Below are positions 1 to 7,928 of a stretch of 62,444 nucleotides of DNA, piece by piece. Each line of letters begins with the position of its first letter. Position 1 is the first letter of the stretch. This stretch comes from JBOHRE01 sp050732635 (GTDB lineage: Bacteria > Gemmatimonadota > Gemmatimonadetes > Longimicrobiales > RSA9): NCBI GenBank assembly GCA_050732635.1, contig JBOHRE010000007.1, positions 1 to 62,444 on the forward strand, given 5' to 3'. The notes beneath the pieces were generated by a model. It was given only the letters and a program-made list of their open reading frames with translations. It did no database searches and was not told the origin of the DNA. Position numbers and translations under genes: made by a program.

Positions 1-288
1 GCCGATGCGGGTAAGGGGCCGCGCAAGACGCCGCGCAACCGCCGCCCGCTGCACACGCCTTCGCCACTCGATGGTCTGCCGCTGCTGGATCCGTCGGCCC
101 CGTCGGCGCCGGCGCCGACCTCTCCGCCGGCGGTTCTACCGTTGCCCGCTGCGGCCAGCGCGCGCCAACGGCGCCGTCGCGAGCTGCTCGAGATGAGCAA
201 GATTCTGGAGCTGTCGGAGGAATACTCGCCAACGTTCTACGGCGCCGGCGGATTTACGTTCGACAGCCCGGAGGACCACGACCGGTGA
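1..288 (+). CDS. C-terminal end of an unrecognised protein (partial)
   Basis: An open frame enters from the left edge in frame 1 and stops with TGA at 286-288, giving 95 residues with no start codon in the window that must be used. The visible part begins with a basic stretch, passes through a Pro/Ala-rich low-complexity linker around residues 25-55, then a short Arg run and an acidic tail ending in DSPEDHDR. This looks like a disordered C-terminal extension. No domain can be recognised. It converges on the leftward arsenate reductase with a 16-base gap. Confidence 0.5.
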   Translation, partial: ADAGKGPRKTPRNRRPLHTPSPLDGLPLLDPSAPSAPAPTSPPAVLPLPAAASARQRRRRELLEMSKILELSEEYSPTFYGAGGFTFDSPEDHDR

Positions 289-304
289 CCCGAGACGGCG
301 CGCT

Positions 305-832
305 TCAGTCTCGATCGAGCCGGGCGCCGGCTTCGGCAATGGCGCGTACCTGAGCCTCCAGCTCCGCTGAGTCGAGCGTTTCGACCGGCAATCCGATCAG
401 CCGGTCGAGCCGCGCACCAATGGTCCGCGCGGTCTGCGCGAAGGCGGCCTCCCGGGCCTGGTCGTCGCCGCCAACGGCAGCCGGGTCGGGCACGCCCCAG
501 TGTGCACTCGGCGGGCGTCCGGGAAACACGGGACACGATTCACGGGCATGATCGCAGACGGTGATGATCAGATCCCACTCGTCAGCCATCACGGCATCGA
601 TGCTCTTGGGGACGCTGCCGGCCGTCTTCACCCCGGCCCGTTCCAGCTCACGCAAGGCGAGCGGATTCACCCGAAGGGCGGGGTTCGAGCCTGCGCTGGC
701 GGCAATGAAGCGGCCGCCGCCGCGCGCGTTGAGCAGCGCCTCGGCGATCTGGCTGCGCGCCGAGTTCGCGGTACACAGAAACAGGACCTTCAGCGGGCGC
801 CACCCGCGCCCAGGCTTCCTGGCCGATGCCAT
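305..832 (-). CDS. arsC: Arsenate reductase, thioredoxin-coupled LMW-phosphatase type
   Basis: 175 residues with the low-molecular-weight tyrosine phosphatase fold. The P-loop CTANSAR (C20 to R26) fits the CX5R motif. A redox pair C93 and C100 (CDHARESC) has the same 7-residue spacing as Cys82/Cys89 of staphylococcal ArsC, and HWGVPDPA follows as in that family. All three cysteines of the thioredoxin-coupled mechanism are therefore present. Expected role: cytosolic reduction of arsenate to arsenite for export or methylation. A purine-rich ribosome site (GGAG) precedes the ATG. It is the last gene of the leftward cluster that starts with the MarR regulator near 4.4 kb. An ordinary phosphotyrosine phosphatase is less likely because of the C93/C100 pair. 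Confidence 0.87.
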   Translation of the reverse strand: MASARKPGRGWRPLKVLFLCTANSARSQIAEALLNARGGGRFIAASAGSNPALRVNPLALRELERAGVKTAGSVPKSIDAVMADEWDLIITVCDHARESCPVFPGRPPSAHWGVPDPAAVGGDDQAREAAFAQTARTIGARLDRLIGLPVETLDSAELEAQVRAIAEAGARLDRD

Positions 833-902
833 TCCCCTTCTCCGATCCGTACGGTGACGGCCAGCGTCCGCAGCTGCGGCACGGCCTGCGGGGCTGCCTC
901 GT

Positions 903-1817
903 TCATGGCAATGGGCAGCTCAAGGCGAGCAGCCGGGGCGCGTCGCCTCGCGCCGCCTCGCTCGACAGCCAGACGCGGCCGTCAGCGGCGATCTCGAGAC
1001 CTTCGCCTGCGCGCTCACCGAGTGGGCTCAGGTCGATCACCTGCGGCACGGCGTCGCTGCCTGCCAACAGCGAGGACGCCTCGAACAGGTACAGTGTCCG
1101 GTAGGTACGCAACGCAATCCACGCTCCAGCGGCCGCGGCTGCGGTGACGCGGTCCCGATCATCACGGGGTCTGGGCGCGAGCTGACGGATCCACTTGAGG
1201 GTGTGGATCTGGCTCGAGTCGAGCGCCGGGAACCGATAGAGCCCCACCACGCCCTGCCGCCCCTTGGTCACGAGATAGATGCCACCGTCACTCGAGACGA
1301 ACAGGGCCTCGGCGTCCTGCGGCCCGTCGGGAAAGCGCGCGTTCAGCGTCGCGGTCGGACTCACACGCGAGTCACCGATGCCAGGCTCGGCGAGCACGTA
1401 CACCGTGACGTGCGAGCGGCGCTCCTCGTTGTCACCAATGTCGGCGATGAAGACGCAGGTCCCGTCAGCGCAACGCGCGCTCGCAATGTCTTCCCAGTCG
1501 ACATTGCGCGCGCCGTCCAGTCTCGCGCGCGCGACGATTCGGCCTGATTCCGCGACCCCATGGAGGACAGCCGGGTTGCCCGCGTCATTGTGGGTCCAGA
1601 GCACATCGGGGTTGCGCAGTCCGCGCGCCAGGCCGCTGGTCTCGTGGAGCGCCGGGGGCAGCGCGACTGCACGCCGCACGCGGCACGTGTCCGCATAGGG
1701 CGTCCCCTGCGCGAGCACGGATGCGCGCGCGGCCACCTCGCCGGGGCGGGCGGCGGGAGCGTCGCCACAGGCGACGCAGAGCGCCAGCGCGAGGAGGCTC
1801 GTGGCGCGCCGCATCAA
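903..1817 (-). CDS. Secreted lipoprotein, beta-propeller-like
   Basis: 304 residues. The N-terminus MMRRATSLLALALCVACG is a lipoprotein signal with a lipobox ending near C17. The mature part contains repeated strand-like blocks: LHETSGLARG, LWTHNDAGNPAVLHGV, DWEDIASA, FIADIGDNEERR, DAEALFVSSDGGIYLVTKG. The SGLA, DWEDIA and DAEAL pattern is seen in extracytoplasmic propeller-like lipoproteins of unknown function. Its start overlaps the stop of the upstream VOC gene by 4 bases (ATGA), so the two are probably translationally coupled. No enzymatic motif is visible. A direct link to arsenic is not shown. Confidence 0.65.
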   Translation of the reverse strand: MMRRATSLLALALCVACGDAPAARPGEVAARASVLAQGTPYADTCRVRRAVALPPALHETSGLARGLRNPDVLWTHNDAGNPAVLHGVAESGRIVARARLDGARNVDWEDIASARCADGTCVFIADIGDNEERRSHVTVYVLAEPGIGDSRVSPTATLNARFPDGPQDAEALFVSSDGGIYLVTKGRQGVVGLYRFPALDSSQIHTLKWIRQLAPRPRDDRDRVTAAAAAGAWIALRTYRTLYLFEASSLLAGSDAVPQVIDLSPLGERAGEGLEIAADGRVWLSSEAARGDAPRLLALSCPLP

Positions 1818-2350
1818 CCGGGTGACGCAGCACCGCGGCGCAGCGGCGGCTCCTCGAGTAATGCGTGCAGGTCGAGAGCGCCGGTCCGCATCGCGATGCG
1901 CCCGTCAGCGGTGCGAGGCCACGCATCACGAGGTCGGTCCCAGTACAGCTCGATACCGTTGCCGTCCGGGTCGCGCAGGTAGAGCGCCTCGCTGACTCCG
2001 TGGTCGCTCGCGCCGTCCAGCTCGATGCCGGCACGGCCCAGTCTGCGCAATGCGTCCGCCAGCGTCCGCCGCGTAGGATAGCGGATCGCCACGTGATAGA
2101 GCCCGGTCGTTCCCGGCGGCGGCGGCCGACCGCCCCTGCTCTCCCACGTGTTCAACCCGATGTGGTGGTGGTACCCGCCGGCCGCAACGAATGCCGCCTC
2201 GGCGCCGTAGCGCTGCGTCAACTCGAAACCGAGCACGCCGCAATAAAAGGCCAGCGCCCGCTCCAGGTCGGCTACCTTGAGGTGCACATGGCCGATGCTG
2301 ACATTCGCATCGATGGCCTCGACAGCCCCGGCATCGGATTCAGCGGTCAT
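1814..2350 (-). CDS. VOC-family protein, extradiol dioxygenase/glyoxalase-like
   Basis: 178 residues. The core from about residue 18 (IGHVHLKVADLERALAFY) to 145 is a vicinal oxygen chelate pair of beta-alpha-beta modules. Candidate metal ligands are the H of HVHLKV, H of GLYHVAIRYP and the E of GNGIELYWD, the usual H-H-E arrangement of type I extradiol dioxygenases of the CatE kind. Arsenic C-As lyase ArsI belongs to the same superfamily but carries a cysteine pair; here the only cysteine is in FYCGVLGF, so ArsI is unlikely despite the neighbourhood. An AGGA lies upstream of the ATG. Substrate unknown. Confidence 0.72.
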   Translation of the reverse strand: MTAESDAGAVEAIDANVSIGHVHLKVADLERALAFYCGVLGFELTQRYGAEAAFVAAGGYHHHIGLNTWESRGGRPPPPGTTGLYHVAIRYPTRRTLADALRRLGRAGIELDGASDHGVSEALYLRDPDGNGIELYWDRPRDAWPRTADGRIAMRTGALDLHALLEEPPLRRGAASPG

Positions 2351-2441
2351 GCGTGGTCGATTCCTGTAAGCGCCGGTACAAAGTACGGCGGCTGATGCCG
2401 AGCAGGGAGGCGATGACGCGCACGTCGGCGCTCAGCAGCAT
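2340..2441 (-). pseudogene. Orphan helix-turn-helix mini-ORF (regulator or recombinase remnant)
   Basis: A 33-codon frame starts with ATG at 2441, inside the last codons of the flavoprotein gene, and ends 11 bases inside the VOC gene. It encodes a near-complete HTH: DVRVIASLLGISRRTLYRRL, the C-terminal DNA-binding unit of Fis-type response regulators or of serine recombinases. Nothing upstream in the same frame supplies the rest of such a protein, because a stop lies about 20 bases before the ATG. It is most simply a remnant of a lost regulator or resolvase gene. Its overlaps with both neighbours also fit a translated, coupled miniprotein. Confidence 0.45.
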
Positions 2442-3871
2442 CCGGCTCGGCCCACCGCGCGTTCAGCGGCGGGCGACGCGCAGGCCGAGCCGATACCGCA
2501 GGACCCCGCGATCGGCGCCCTGCCGGCCGCGGTGCCGAGTGCCACCAGCTCCGGCTCGGCCTCCGACCCGCAACAGGCCGAGTCGCCGGGATCGGTCGAG
2601 CAGACACCCGTCTCCGGCAGCACCAGCTCGACACTGCGCGCCGCCTCGAATTCGCCGGCGAGCGCCGCCGTGACCGACCGAACCTGCTCGTAGCCCGTGA
2701 GCAGAAGAAACGTGGGGGCGCGGCCATAGCTCTTCATGCCGACCACGTAGACATCCGTCTCCGGGTGCGAGAGCTCCTGGAAACCGTGCGGGTACACCGT
2801 GCCACAACTGTGGACGTTCGGATCGATCAGCGGCGCCAGGGCAACCGGGCTCTCCAGTGCATCATCCAGACGCAGCCGCAGTTCGCGCATGCCGCTCAGG
2901 TCGGGACGAAACCCCGTCGCGGCGACGATCTCGTCCACGGGGCCGATGGACGGACCACGCTCGTCGTGCACCACCAGCCCGGCATCGCTCGCGGCAACGC
3001 TGGCCGTTCGAAACCCACTGAAGAGGCGGACCTCGCCCGACCCGACCACCTTGCGCAACCGTTCCCCCAAAATCCCGCGCGCCGCCAGCTTGTCCCGCTC
3101 CGCCCCGCCGTACAGGTGATGCAAATCATCACGGCGGATCGCCCAGAGGACCGCTCCCGCACCCGTTCGACGGCGCAGCTCCGCCAGGTCGAGCAGCGCG
3201 TTGAATGCGGAATGACCGCTCCCCACCACCAGTGTGCGCCGCGCCGCATAACGGGCCCTGTCACGCCCGAGCACATCCGGGATGCCGTAACGGATCCGCG
3301 CCGCGTACTCCACCTCCCCCGCGACCGGCAACCCGTTCGCACCCAGCGGATTGGGCGACGTCCAGGTGCCCGACGCGTCGATCACCGCCCGCGCCAGGTG
3401 GCGCTCCGCAGTCCCTGCTGCGGTGCGCACGACCAACTCGAAGGGCGCGCCATCCCGGCCCGCCGTCTTCATCCGGTCGAAACCTTTGCGCGCAACCGCC
3501 ACCACCTGCCGGCCCAGCCGCAGGTGCGGCGCGATCCGCGGGTGCGCCGCCAACGGCTCCAGGAAGCCGCCCACCAGCTCGCCACCCGTCGGCAGCGTGT
3601 CACCGTCCGGTGCGGTCCACTCGGTCGCCGACAGCAGCTCGCGCGAAACCGGGTCCGTCAGGTACTTCCACGGCGAAAACAGTCGGACGTGCTGCCATTC
3701 CCGAATGCTCCAACCAACCGCATCGCCCCTCTCGAACACGAGCGGCCGCTTGCCTCTGCTCACCACGTGAGCGGCCGCCACCAGCCCCACCGGACCGGCG
3801 CCGATGATCGCCACCGGAAGATCCGCCACAGCGGCCGGCCAGATTCGCTCCCCGGACATGCGCTCCATCAT
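2432..3871 (-). CDS. FAD/NAD(P)-dependent flavoprotein monooxygenase with Cys-rich tail
   Basis: 479 residues. FAD site GAGPVG at residues 24-29; a second dinucleotide site (VVGSGHSAFNAL) near residue 216; the WQHVRLFSPW segment is typical of class B flavoprotein monooxygenases. The last 56 residues are distinctive: cysteines at 424, 433, 434, 458, 464, 478 and 479, including a terminal CC, which would suit a soft metal or metalloid. It follows the MarR gene by 22 bases. Similar flavoproteins occur near arsenic genes (ArsO-like), so an arsenical oxidation or binding role is inferred, not shown. It could also act on another small nucleophile. Confidence 0.72.
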   Translation of the reverse strand: MMERMSGERIWPAAVADLPVAIIGAGPVGLVAAAHVVSRGKRPLVFERGDAVGWSIREWQHVRLFSPWKYLTDPVSRELLSATEWTAPDGDTLPTGGELVGGFLEPLAAHPRIAPHLRLGRQVVAVARKGFDRMKTAGRDGAPFELVVRTAAGTAERHLARAVIDASGTWTSPNPLGANGLPVAGEVEYAARIRYGIPDVLGRDRARYAARRTLVVGSGHSAFNALLDLAELRRRTGAGAVLWAIRRDDLHHLYGGAERDKLAARGILGERLRKVVGSGEVRLFSGFRTASVAASDAGLVVHDERGPSIGPVDEIVAATGFRPDLSGMRELRLRLDDALESPVALAPLIDPNVHSCGTVYPHGFQELSHPETDVYVVGMKSYGRAPTFLLLTGYEQVRSVTAALAGEFEAARSVELVLPETGVCSTDPGDSACCGSEAEPELVALGTAAGRAPIAGSCGIGSACASPAAERAVGRAGCC

Positions 3872-3893
3872 CGTCCCCCGGACATCGCCGGAT

Positions 3894-4406
3894 TCACGGT
3901 GTCACCGCCTCCAGCCGCACTGGCTCCGCAACGCTACAGCAGCTGCCACCGCTCGTGTCGACGCGCTGCGCCGCCGAGCGCGCCAGCGCCTCGATCAGCC
4001 GCGTCATTGAACGCCGCGTCTCCTCCGGAAAATCCGCCAACAAGGCCGCCTCCTCCGCGAGGATCGCCCGCTCGATGCGCCCGTGGAGCGCGCGCCCCGA
4101 CGCCGTCGCTTCCAGCAACACCGAGCGCCGACTCGCCGGATTCGGACGCCGCACGATGTAGCCCTTCTTCTCCAACCCGTCCGCCACGCGACTCGCCGTG
4201 CTCTTCTCCAGGTACAACTGCGCCGCCAGCTCGTTCAATGTCATGGGTCCCCGCAGAATCACCGAATCCAGCGCGTAGCATTGCGTGACCGAGATGTCGT
4301 AGCAGCAGATGCGATCGCGATCTCGGAACTGATACACGCGCACCAGCTCGGTGAGCGCGCGATGGAAGGCGACCGTCGTCCCCTCCCCGGCAGGCCGGCT
4401 CCGCAT
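3894..4406 (-). CDS. MarR-family regulator with candidate cysteine metalloid sensor
   Basis: 170 residues from ATG 4406, chosen because GAGG lies just upstream and because a TTG start further up (4445) would fall at or before the predicted transcription start. A winged helix spans about residues 38-100 (MTLNELAAQLYLEKSTASRV, then the wing RRPNPASRRSVLLEA). Cysteines at C34, C35 and C43 sit in the helix before the HTH, and another pair C156-C157 lies near the C-terminus; a CC/C arrangement could bind arsenite. It heads the cluster and probably controls the flavoprotein and downstream genes. MarR fold is clear; the inducer is inferred. Confidence 0.78.
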   Translation of the reverse strand: MRSRPAGEGTTVAFHRALTELVRVYQFRDRDRICCYDISVTQCYALDSVILRGPMTLNELAAQLYLEKSTASRVADGLEKKGYIVRRPNPASRRSVLLEATASGRALHGRIERAILAEEAALLADFPEETRRSMTRLIEALARSAAQRVDTSGGSCCSVAEPVRLEAVTP

Positions 4407-4447
4407 GGCAATCCTCAGGGTTCGCGCAATTGTTGTTACTGCCAACT

Positions 4448-4476
4448 ATAATGCCGGGAGCGCACCCGGCAGTCAA
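4448..4476 (-). promoter_or_regulatory. Sigma70-like promoter with operator-like inverted repeat in the spacer
   Basis: On the minus strand TTGACT (-35, 4476-4471) is followed after 17 bases by CATTAT (-10, 4453-4448; a TATAGT lies 3 bases further on). The spacer holds a perfect inverted repeat, GCCGGG-6-CCCGGC (4453-4470), well placed for a repressor such as the MarR protein. The predicted start is near 4441, leaving a leader of roughly 35 bases to the ATG at 4406. A second weak dyad, GTTG-7-CAAC, overlaps the start region. Confidence 0.6.
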
Positions 4477-4556
4477 GTCGGCCGGTGGTCAAGGCCTGCG
4501 TCGCCGCGCTGCGGTGGAGCGCACCTGCCGATCCGGGCGTGGGCGTGTCATCGCGA

Positions 4557-4982
4557 TCAGTCGACCAACGCGCCGCAGGCGACGATGCTCGACATGCGTT
4601 GCGGTGACTCGTGCACGTTGATGTAGTAGTCCTCGTCGTCTTCGAGCTGCACATCGATGGTGGCGACGGCGCGATCCTGTCCGTCGGCGTCGATCTCGAG
4701 CAGCGGGTAGTCAGCTGCATCGCCGACGATCGGACCACCGCTGCCGCAGGAGCCGCGGTGGACATGCCATGGGTGTGTGGCAGCGGGCGTCGCATTCGTG
4801 ACCGCCGTCGTGACGACGGTTCTGCCGAGTGATGCGATGGCCTGCGCGTTGCCGTTCACCTGGAATCCCGGATTCGAGCGAATCGTCGCGGTGAAGTCGA
4901 CGATCCCTTCCTCATCATCGGCGCCACCACTGGCGCACGCGGCAGCCAGGACGAGGCAGAGCAGAACGCTTCGGCTGGACAT
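4557..4982 (-). CDS. Cu/Zn superoxide dismutase-like lipoprotein
   Basis: 141 residues from ATG 4982, preceded by GGAGG at ideal spacing (an in-frame GTG five codons earlier is less likely). Lipoprotein signal VLLCLVLAAACASG. The body carries HPWHVHRGSCG and ends with NVHESPQRMSSIVACGAL, resembling the HVH and the final NxH parts of Cu/Zn SODs, with the two cysteines in the usual disulfide positions. The zinc-loop histidines are not evident, so metal binding and dismutase activity are doubtful. It would be extracytoplasmic. It ends about 80 bases upstream of the MarR promoter and is probably transcribed separately. Confidence 0.6.
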   Translation of the reverse strand: MSSRSVLLCLVLAAACASGGADDEEGIVDFTATIRSNPGFQVNGNAQAIASLGRTVVTTAVTNATPAATHPWHVHRGSCGSGGPIVGDAADYPLLEIDADGQDRAVATIDVQLEDDEDYYINVHESPQRMSSIVACGALVD

Positions 4983-5088
4983 CGTGTTCCTCCGCACATG
5001 AGTTCATGCGCCGCTGGCCGGGCGGGCAGCGGCCGTACCATGGATGCGCATCGGGCATGCCACGTGGGCGCGGGGCCCGGGGCCACAT

Positions 5089-5955
5089 TCAGGCGATACG
5101 GCGGATGAGGCCTTCCTGTGCGACGGAAGCGACGAGGCGGCCGTCAGCGGTGTGGAAGGTACCGCGGGCGAAGCCGCGCGCACCAAAGGCGGCGGGACTC
5201 TCGACGGTGTAGAGCAGCCATTCGTCGACGCGCAAAGGCTGGTGGAACCATATCGCGTGGTCGAGCGAGGCGACCATGACGTCATCACGGCGATAGCTCA
5301 GCCCGTGCGGCTGCAACGCGGCGCCGAGCAGCCCATAGTCGGAGGCGTAGGCGAGGATTGCCTGGTGGAGCAGCAGCTCGTCGCCGACATCGCCGATTGC
5401 GCGCATCCAGAGGTGACGCAGTGGCGGTCGGGGGCCGGGGTCGAAGCCCGGATCCATGGCTTCGACGGGCCGGATGTCGAGGGGACGGTCCTGCGTGAGA
5501 ATCGGCCGCGCAGCCGCCGGCAAGCGGTCGGCGAGCTCGCGCAGGATGTCGAGCTCTGGACGCAACGCCTCGGGCGCAGGGACGTCGGGCATGTCCGCCT
5601 GGTGTACGACACCGCTTTCAGCGCGATGAAACGACGCGGACATGTTGAAGATGGCACGGCCGTGTTGGATCGCGGTGACGCGGCGCGTCGTGAAGCTCCT
5701 ACCATCACGGAGCCGGTCCACGAAGTAGACGACCGGAAGCGACAGATCGCCTTCGAGGATGAAGTAGCCATGCACCGAATGGGCGGCGCGATCCTCGTCG
5801 ATCGTCCGGCGGGCGGCCACGAGTGACTGCGCCAGCACTTGGCCGCCGTAGATCCGCCCGCTGCCAATGTCGCGATTCGTGCCGCGATAGATGTTGTACT
5901 CGATGGGCTCCAGGTCGAGCAGTCGTACCAGATCTCTTGCCGTGTACGCACCCAT
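5089..5955 (-). CDS. tesB: Acyl-CoA thioesterase II
   Basis: 288 residues, the usual TesB length, counted from ATG 5955 (MGAYTARDLVRLLDLEP); the open frame continues upstream but without similarity to the family. Double hot-dog fold signatures: IYGGQVLAQSLVAARRT and VHGYFILEGD in the first half, DGRSFTTRRVTAIQHG next, then ASLDHAIWFHQPLRVDEW and SRGxxxG-like ARGFARGTF in the second half. It hydrolyses medium- and long-chain acyl-CoA in the cytosol. It lies 97 bases downstream of the ligase gene on the same strand and may be in the same transcript, though no functional link is evident. Confidence 0.88.
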   Translation of the reverse strand: MGAYTARDLVRLLDLEPIEYNIYRGTNRDIGSGRIYGGQVLAQSLVAARRTIDEDRAAHSVHGYFILEGDLSLPVVYFVDRLRDGRSFTTRRVTAIQHGRAIFNMSASFHRAESGVVHQADMPDVPAPEALRPELDILRELADRLPAAARPILTQDRPLDIRPVEAMDPGFDPGPRPPLRHLWMRAIGDVGDELLLHQAILAYASDYGLLGAALQPHGLSYRRDDVMVASLDHAIWFHQPLRVDEWLLYTVESPAAFGARGFARGTFHTADGRLVASVAQEGLIRRIA

Positions 5956-6052
5956 GAACCGGTTGGTTGGGGGATCGGCGGGCAAGCTACCGCACGGGCA
6001 GCACAGCGGCCATGGAATCCGCAGACCGGAGGATGTGGTTCGGCGAGCAGTC

Positions 6053-7342
6053 TTAACGACCGGAGGTAGCGCCGGAGCGGGTCCGGCGTTCGGAGAGGGT
6101 CGGCGCCGCGGGCTCCTCCCAGTGGTCGAGGTGCTGGAGGAGGTGGTCGATCGAGAAGTAGTGCTGCCCCGGCTCGCGATCGCGCCGAAACACCACCTGC
6201 GACCAGCCGCGCATGCCGATCGGCTTGTACCAGTGGCCATACATACGGAGTCTGCGGCCGGCGATTGCGTAGATGAGAACGCGTTCGTAGCGCGAGCGGG
6301 ACAGCTTACTGGGGGGGAACAGGTCGTTCCAGTCACAGAGGCGGCCGACGTCCTCGTACTCCGGTGGCCGGTCGGGAAGATCGAGCAGCGATGGTGCACG
6401 GCCGCGCATGATCGAGCCGATCAAGCGGAATGTAAACGGATCGGAGAGACGCCGGATCGATGACCAGAAGACGCGCGTGATGCGCCCACCGATCGTGCGC
6501 AGGCTCAGCTCATCGCCGGTCGTGGTGCGCCAGAGCCGGCTGTCGATGTCGACCTGAAACGGATTCGACGGATAGCAGTCGAACCGCGCGAGCCAGCCCT
6601 TGCGCGACGTATGCGGCATCGGCTGATAGCCCTCGATGACCGGTACGTCGTGTATCGCCAGCTCCTTCAGCTCGAACGATCGCCAGGTCATCACGTCACG
6701 GACGATGCCAGTGATGAGCGTGCCGGTCGCAATCATGAGCGCAGCGCTGGGCGTGAAGTCGACCGTGACCTCGATGCGGTCGCCCCGTGGCCGCACGCCA
6801 ACACCGGTCGAGCGACGATTGGTAGCGAGCAACATGACGGGAACGGGCAGGATGTAGGCGAGCAGCCGCGCGAGCTTCTTGACCGTGCGACGCCGCCCCT
6901 GCTGCGCGGGCGCCAGGTCGAACGAGATGTTGTAATGCGTGCTGAATCCGACGAGTCGCGCCTTCCGGCCAGTACGTCGTTCCCAGGCATCGAGCTCGGC
7001 TCGCACATAACGCAGGCTCTCCCACAGCGAACGTCCAGCGCGGGCCGCACAGCCTCGCTCCAGTTCGATGACTGGCGTCGCGATCTCGATGACGCCCGTA
7101 TCGAAGTAAACGACGCCGGCGGTCGGCAGGTGATAGGAGGTCCCGGTTCGGTGCATCAGCGGGCCCCTGATGAATCCCCGGGGATCGCCGAACGTCTCTT
7201 CCGGCCTGACCTGCTCATCATCGATGAACAAAGCGAACTCGGCTTCCATGCCGATGGCCGCCAGTTGCAGTTCGCTCGGACGGCCACGCCGCCCGTCACC
7301 GGCTTTGCCGGCGCTCGTCTTTTTAACAGGCTTCTTCATCAT
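6053..7342 (-). CDS. Carboxylate-amine ligase of the GCS/glutamine-synthetase fold
   Basis: 429 residues. GMEAEFALF at 31-39, IEIATP at 85-90 and STHYNISF at 134-141 mark the metal/ATP-binding strands of the glutamate-cysteine ligase and glutamine synthetase superfamily, including the amidoligases that build peptide-like bonds. The N-terminus is Lys/Arg-rich (MMKKPVKKTSAGKAG) and may be disordered; there is no signal peptide. It overlaps the upstream M15-like gene by 20 bases, and a beta-lactamase-like gene precedes that, so this ligase is tied to two extracytoplasmic-type peptidase folds. A role in making or modifying a short peptide, perhaps of peptidoglycan, is inferred. Substrates unknown. 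Confidence 0.65.
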   Translation of the reverse strand: MMKKPVKKTSAGKAGDGRRGRPSELQLAAIGMEAEFALFIDDEQVRPEETFGDPRGFIRGPLMHRTGTSYHLPTAGVVYFDTGVIEIATPVIELERGCAARAGRSLWESLRYVRAELDAWERRTGRKARLVGFSTHYNISFDLAPAQQGRRRTVKKLARLLAYILPVPVMLLATNRRSTGVGVRPRGDRIEVTVDFTPSAALMIATGTLITGIVRDVMTWRSFELKELAIHDVPVIEGYQPMPHTSRKGWLARFDCYPSNPFQVDIDSRLWRTTTGDELSLRTIGGRITRVFWSSIRRLSDPFTFRLIGSIMRGRAPSLLDLPDRPPEYEDVGRLCDWNDLFPPSKLSRSRYERVLIYAIAGRRLRMYGHWYKPIGMRGWSQVVFRRDREPGQHYFSIDHLLQHLDHWEEPAAPTLSERRTRSGATSGR

Positions 7343-7928
7343 GACCCCGGGGGGTCAGTCGTGCATAACCGACGTCGACGTGCAGATGATCGTCGGCAAA
7401 TCCCTTCTCATGGCCATACGGCCGAATCCAGATAGCAGGCGAGACTCGTGCCGCGACCTTCGCGAAGCGCTCGATGCTGTCCTGCGTATCCAGGTAGTCG
7501 CCGCCGATGCGATAGATGTTCGCTGCGGTACCCCAGCAGTGCGGCGAGGCGTAATCGACGAGCGCGTGCGACGGGCTGCGGTATCCGCCGTTCGCGGCGA
7601 TCCAAACGAGGGTGCCCACGGCCTGCCGCAGCAGCTCGAGCTGCGCGGCAAGGAGCGTGACAGCGCACGGCACATACCGCGGGAATTGCCGCAGAGCAGG
7701 CGCCTCTCGAACATCCACGCCCATGAACTCATGGAGCGTGAAATGCTCGGCGACCGGGGTGTTGCACGCGGTTTCCCAGGAACCCACCTCATAGAAGTAG
7801 CGCGGCAGGCGATGCCGGCAGCCAGCCCGATCAGCAAGCGTCGCCGCCGGCCGCAGCGCCGCCCGGCGCGGGTCGTCGAGCTCGTAGGCATCGATCAGCG
7901 GCAGTGGTAGCAGCCCGTTCTGGCTCAT
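7323..7928 (-). CDS. M15/DUF882-like D,D-peptidase relative with altered zinc ligand
   Basis: 201 residues from ATG 7928. GGYRSPSHA at 114-122, SPHCWGTAAN at 128-137 and HLHVDVGY at 181-188 match the GYRS, SxHxxGxAxD and HxHxD motifs of VanX/DacY-type zinc carboxypeptidases. The second zinc ligand, normally Asp seven residues after the first His, is Asn137 here; H130 and H183 are kept. No signal peptide is visible, which is unusual for a wall peptidase. ATGA overlap (4 bases) with the upstream hydrolase and a 20-base overlap with the downstream ligase indicate one operon. Activity may be reduced or altered. Confidence 0.66.
   Translation of the reverse strand: MSQNGLLPLPLIDAYELDDPRRAALRPAATLADRAGCRHRLPRYFYEVGSWETACNTPVAEHFTLHEFMGVDVREAPALRQFPRYVPCAVTLLAAQLELLRQAVGTLVWIAANGGYRSPSHALVDYASPHCWGTAANIYRIGGDYLDTQDSIERFAKVAARVSPAIWIRPYGHEKGFADDHLHVDVGYARLTPRGHDEEAC

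Noticed and set aside
1814..2350. VOC gene as arsenic C-As lyase ArsI
   Set aside because: The neighbourhood fits, but the conserved cysteine pair of ArsI is absent; only one cysteine is present.
2765..4288. Long open frame (507 codons) on the plus strand
   Set aside because: It lies antisense to the flavoprotein and MarR genes, is rich in Arg/Pro/His and has no domain; long antisense frames are expected in very GC-rich DNA.
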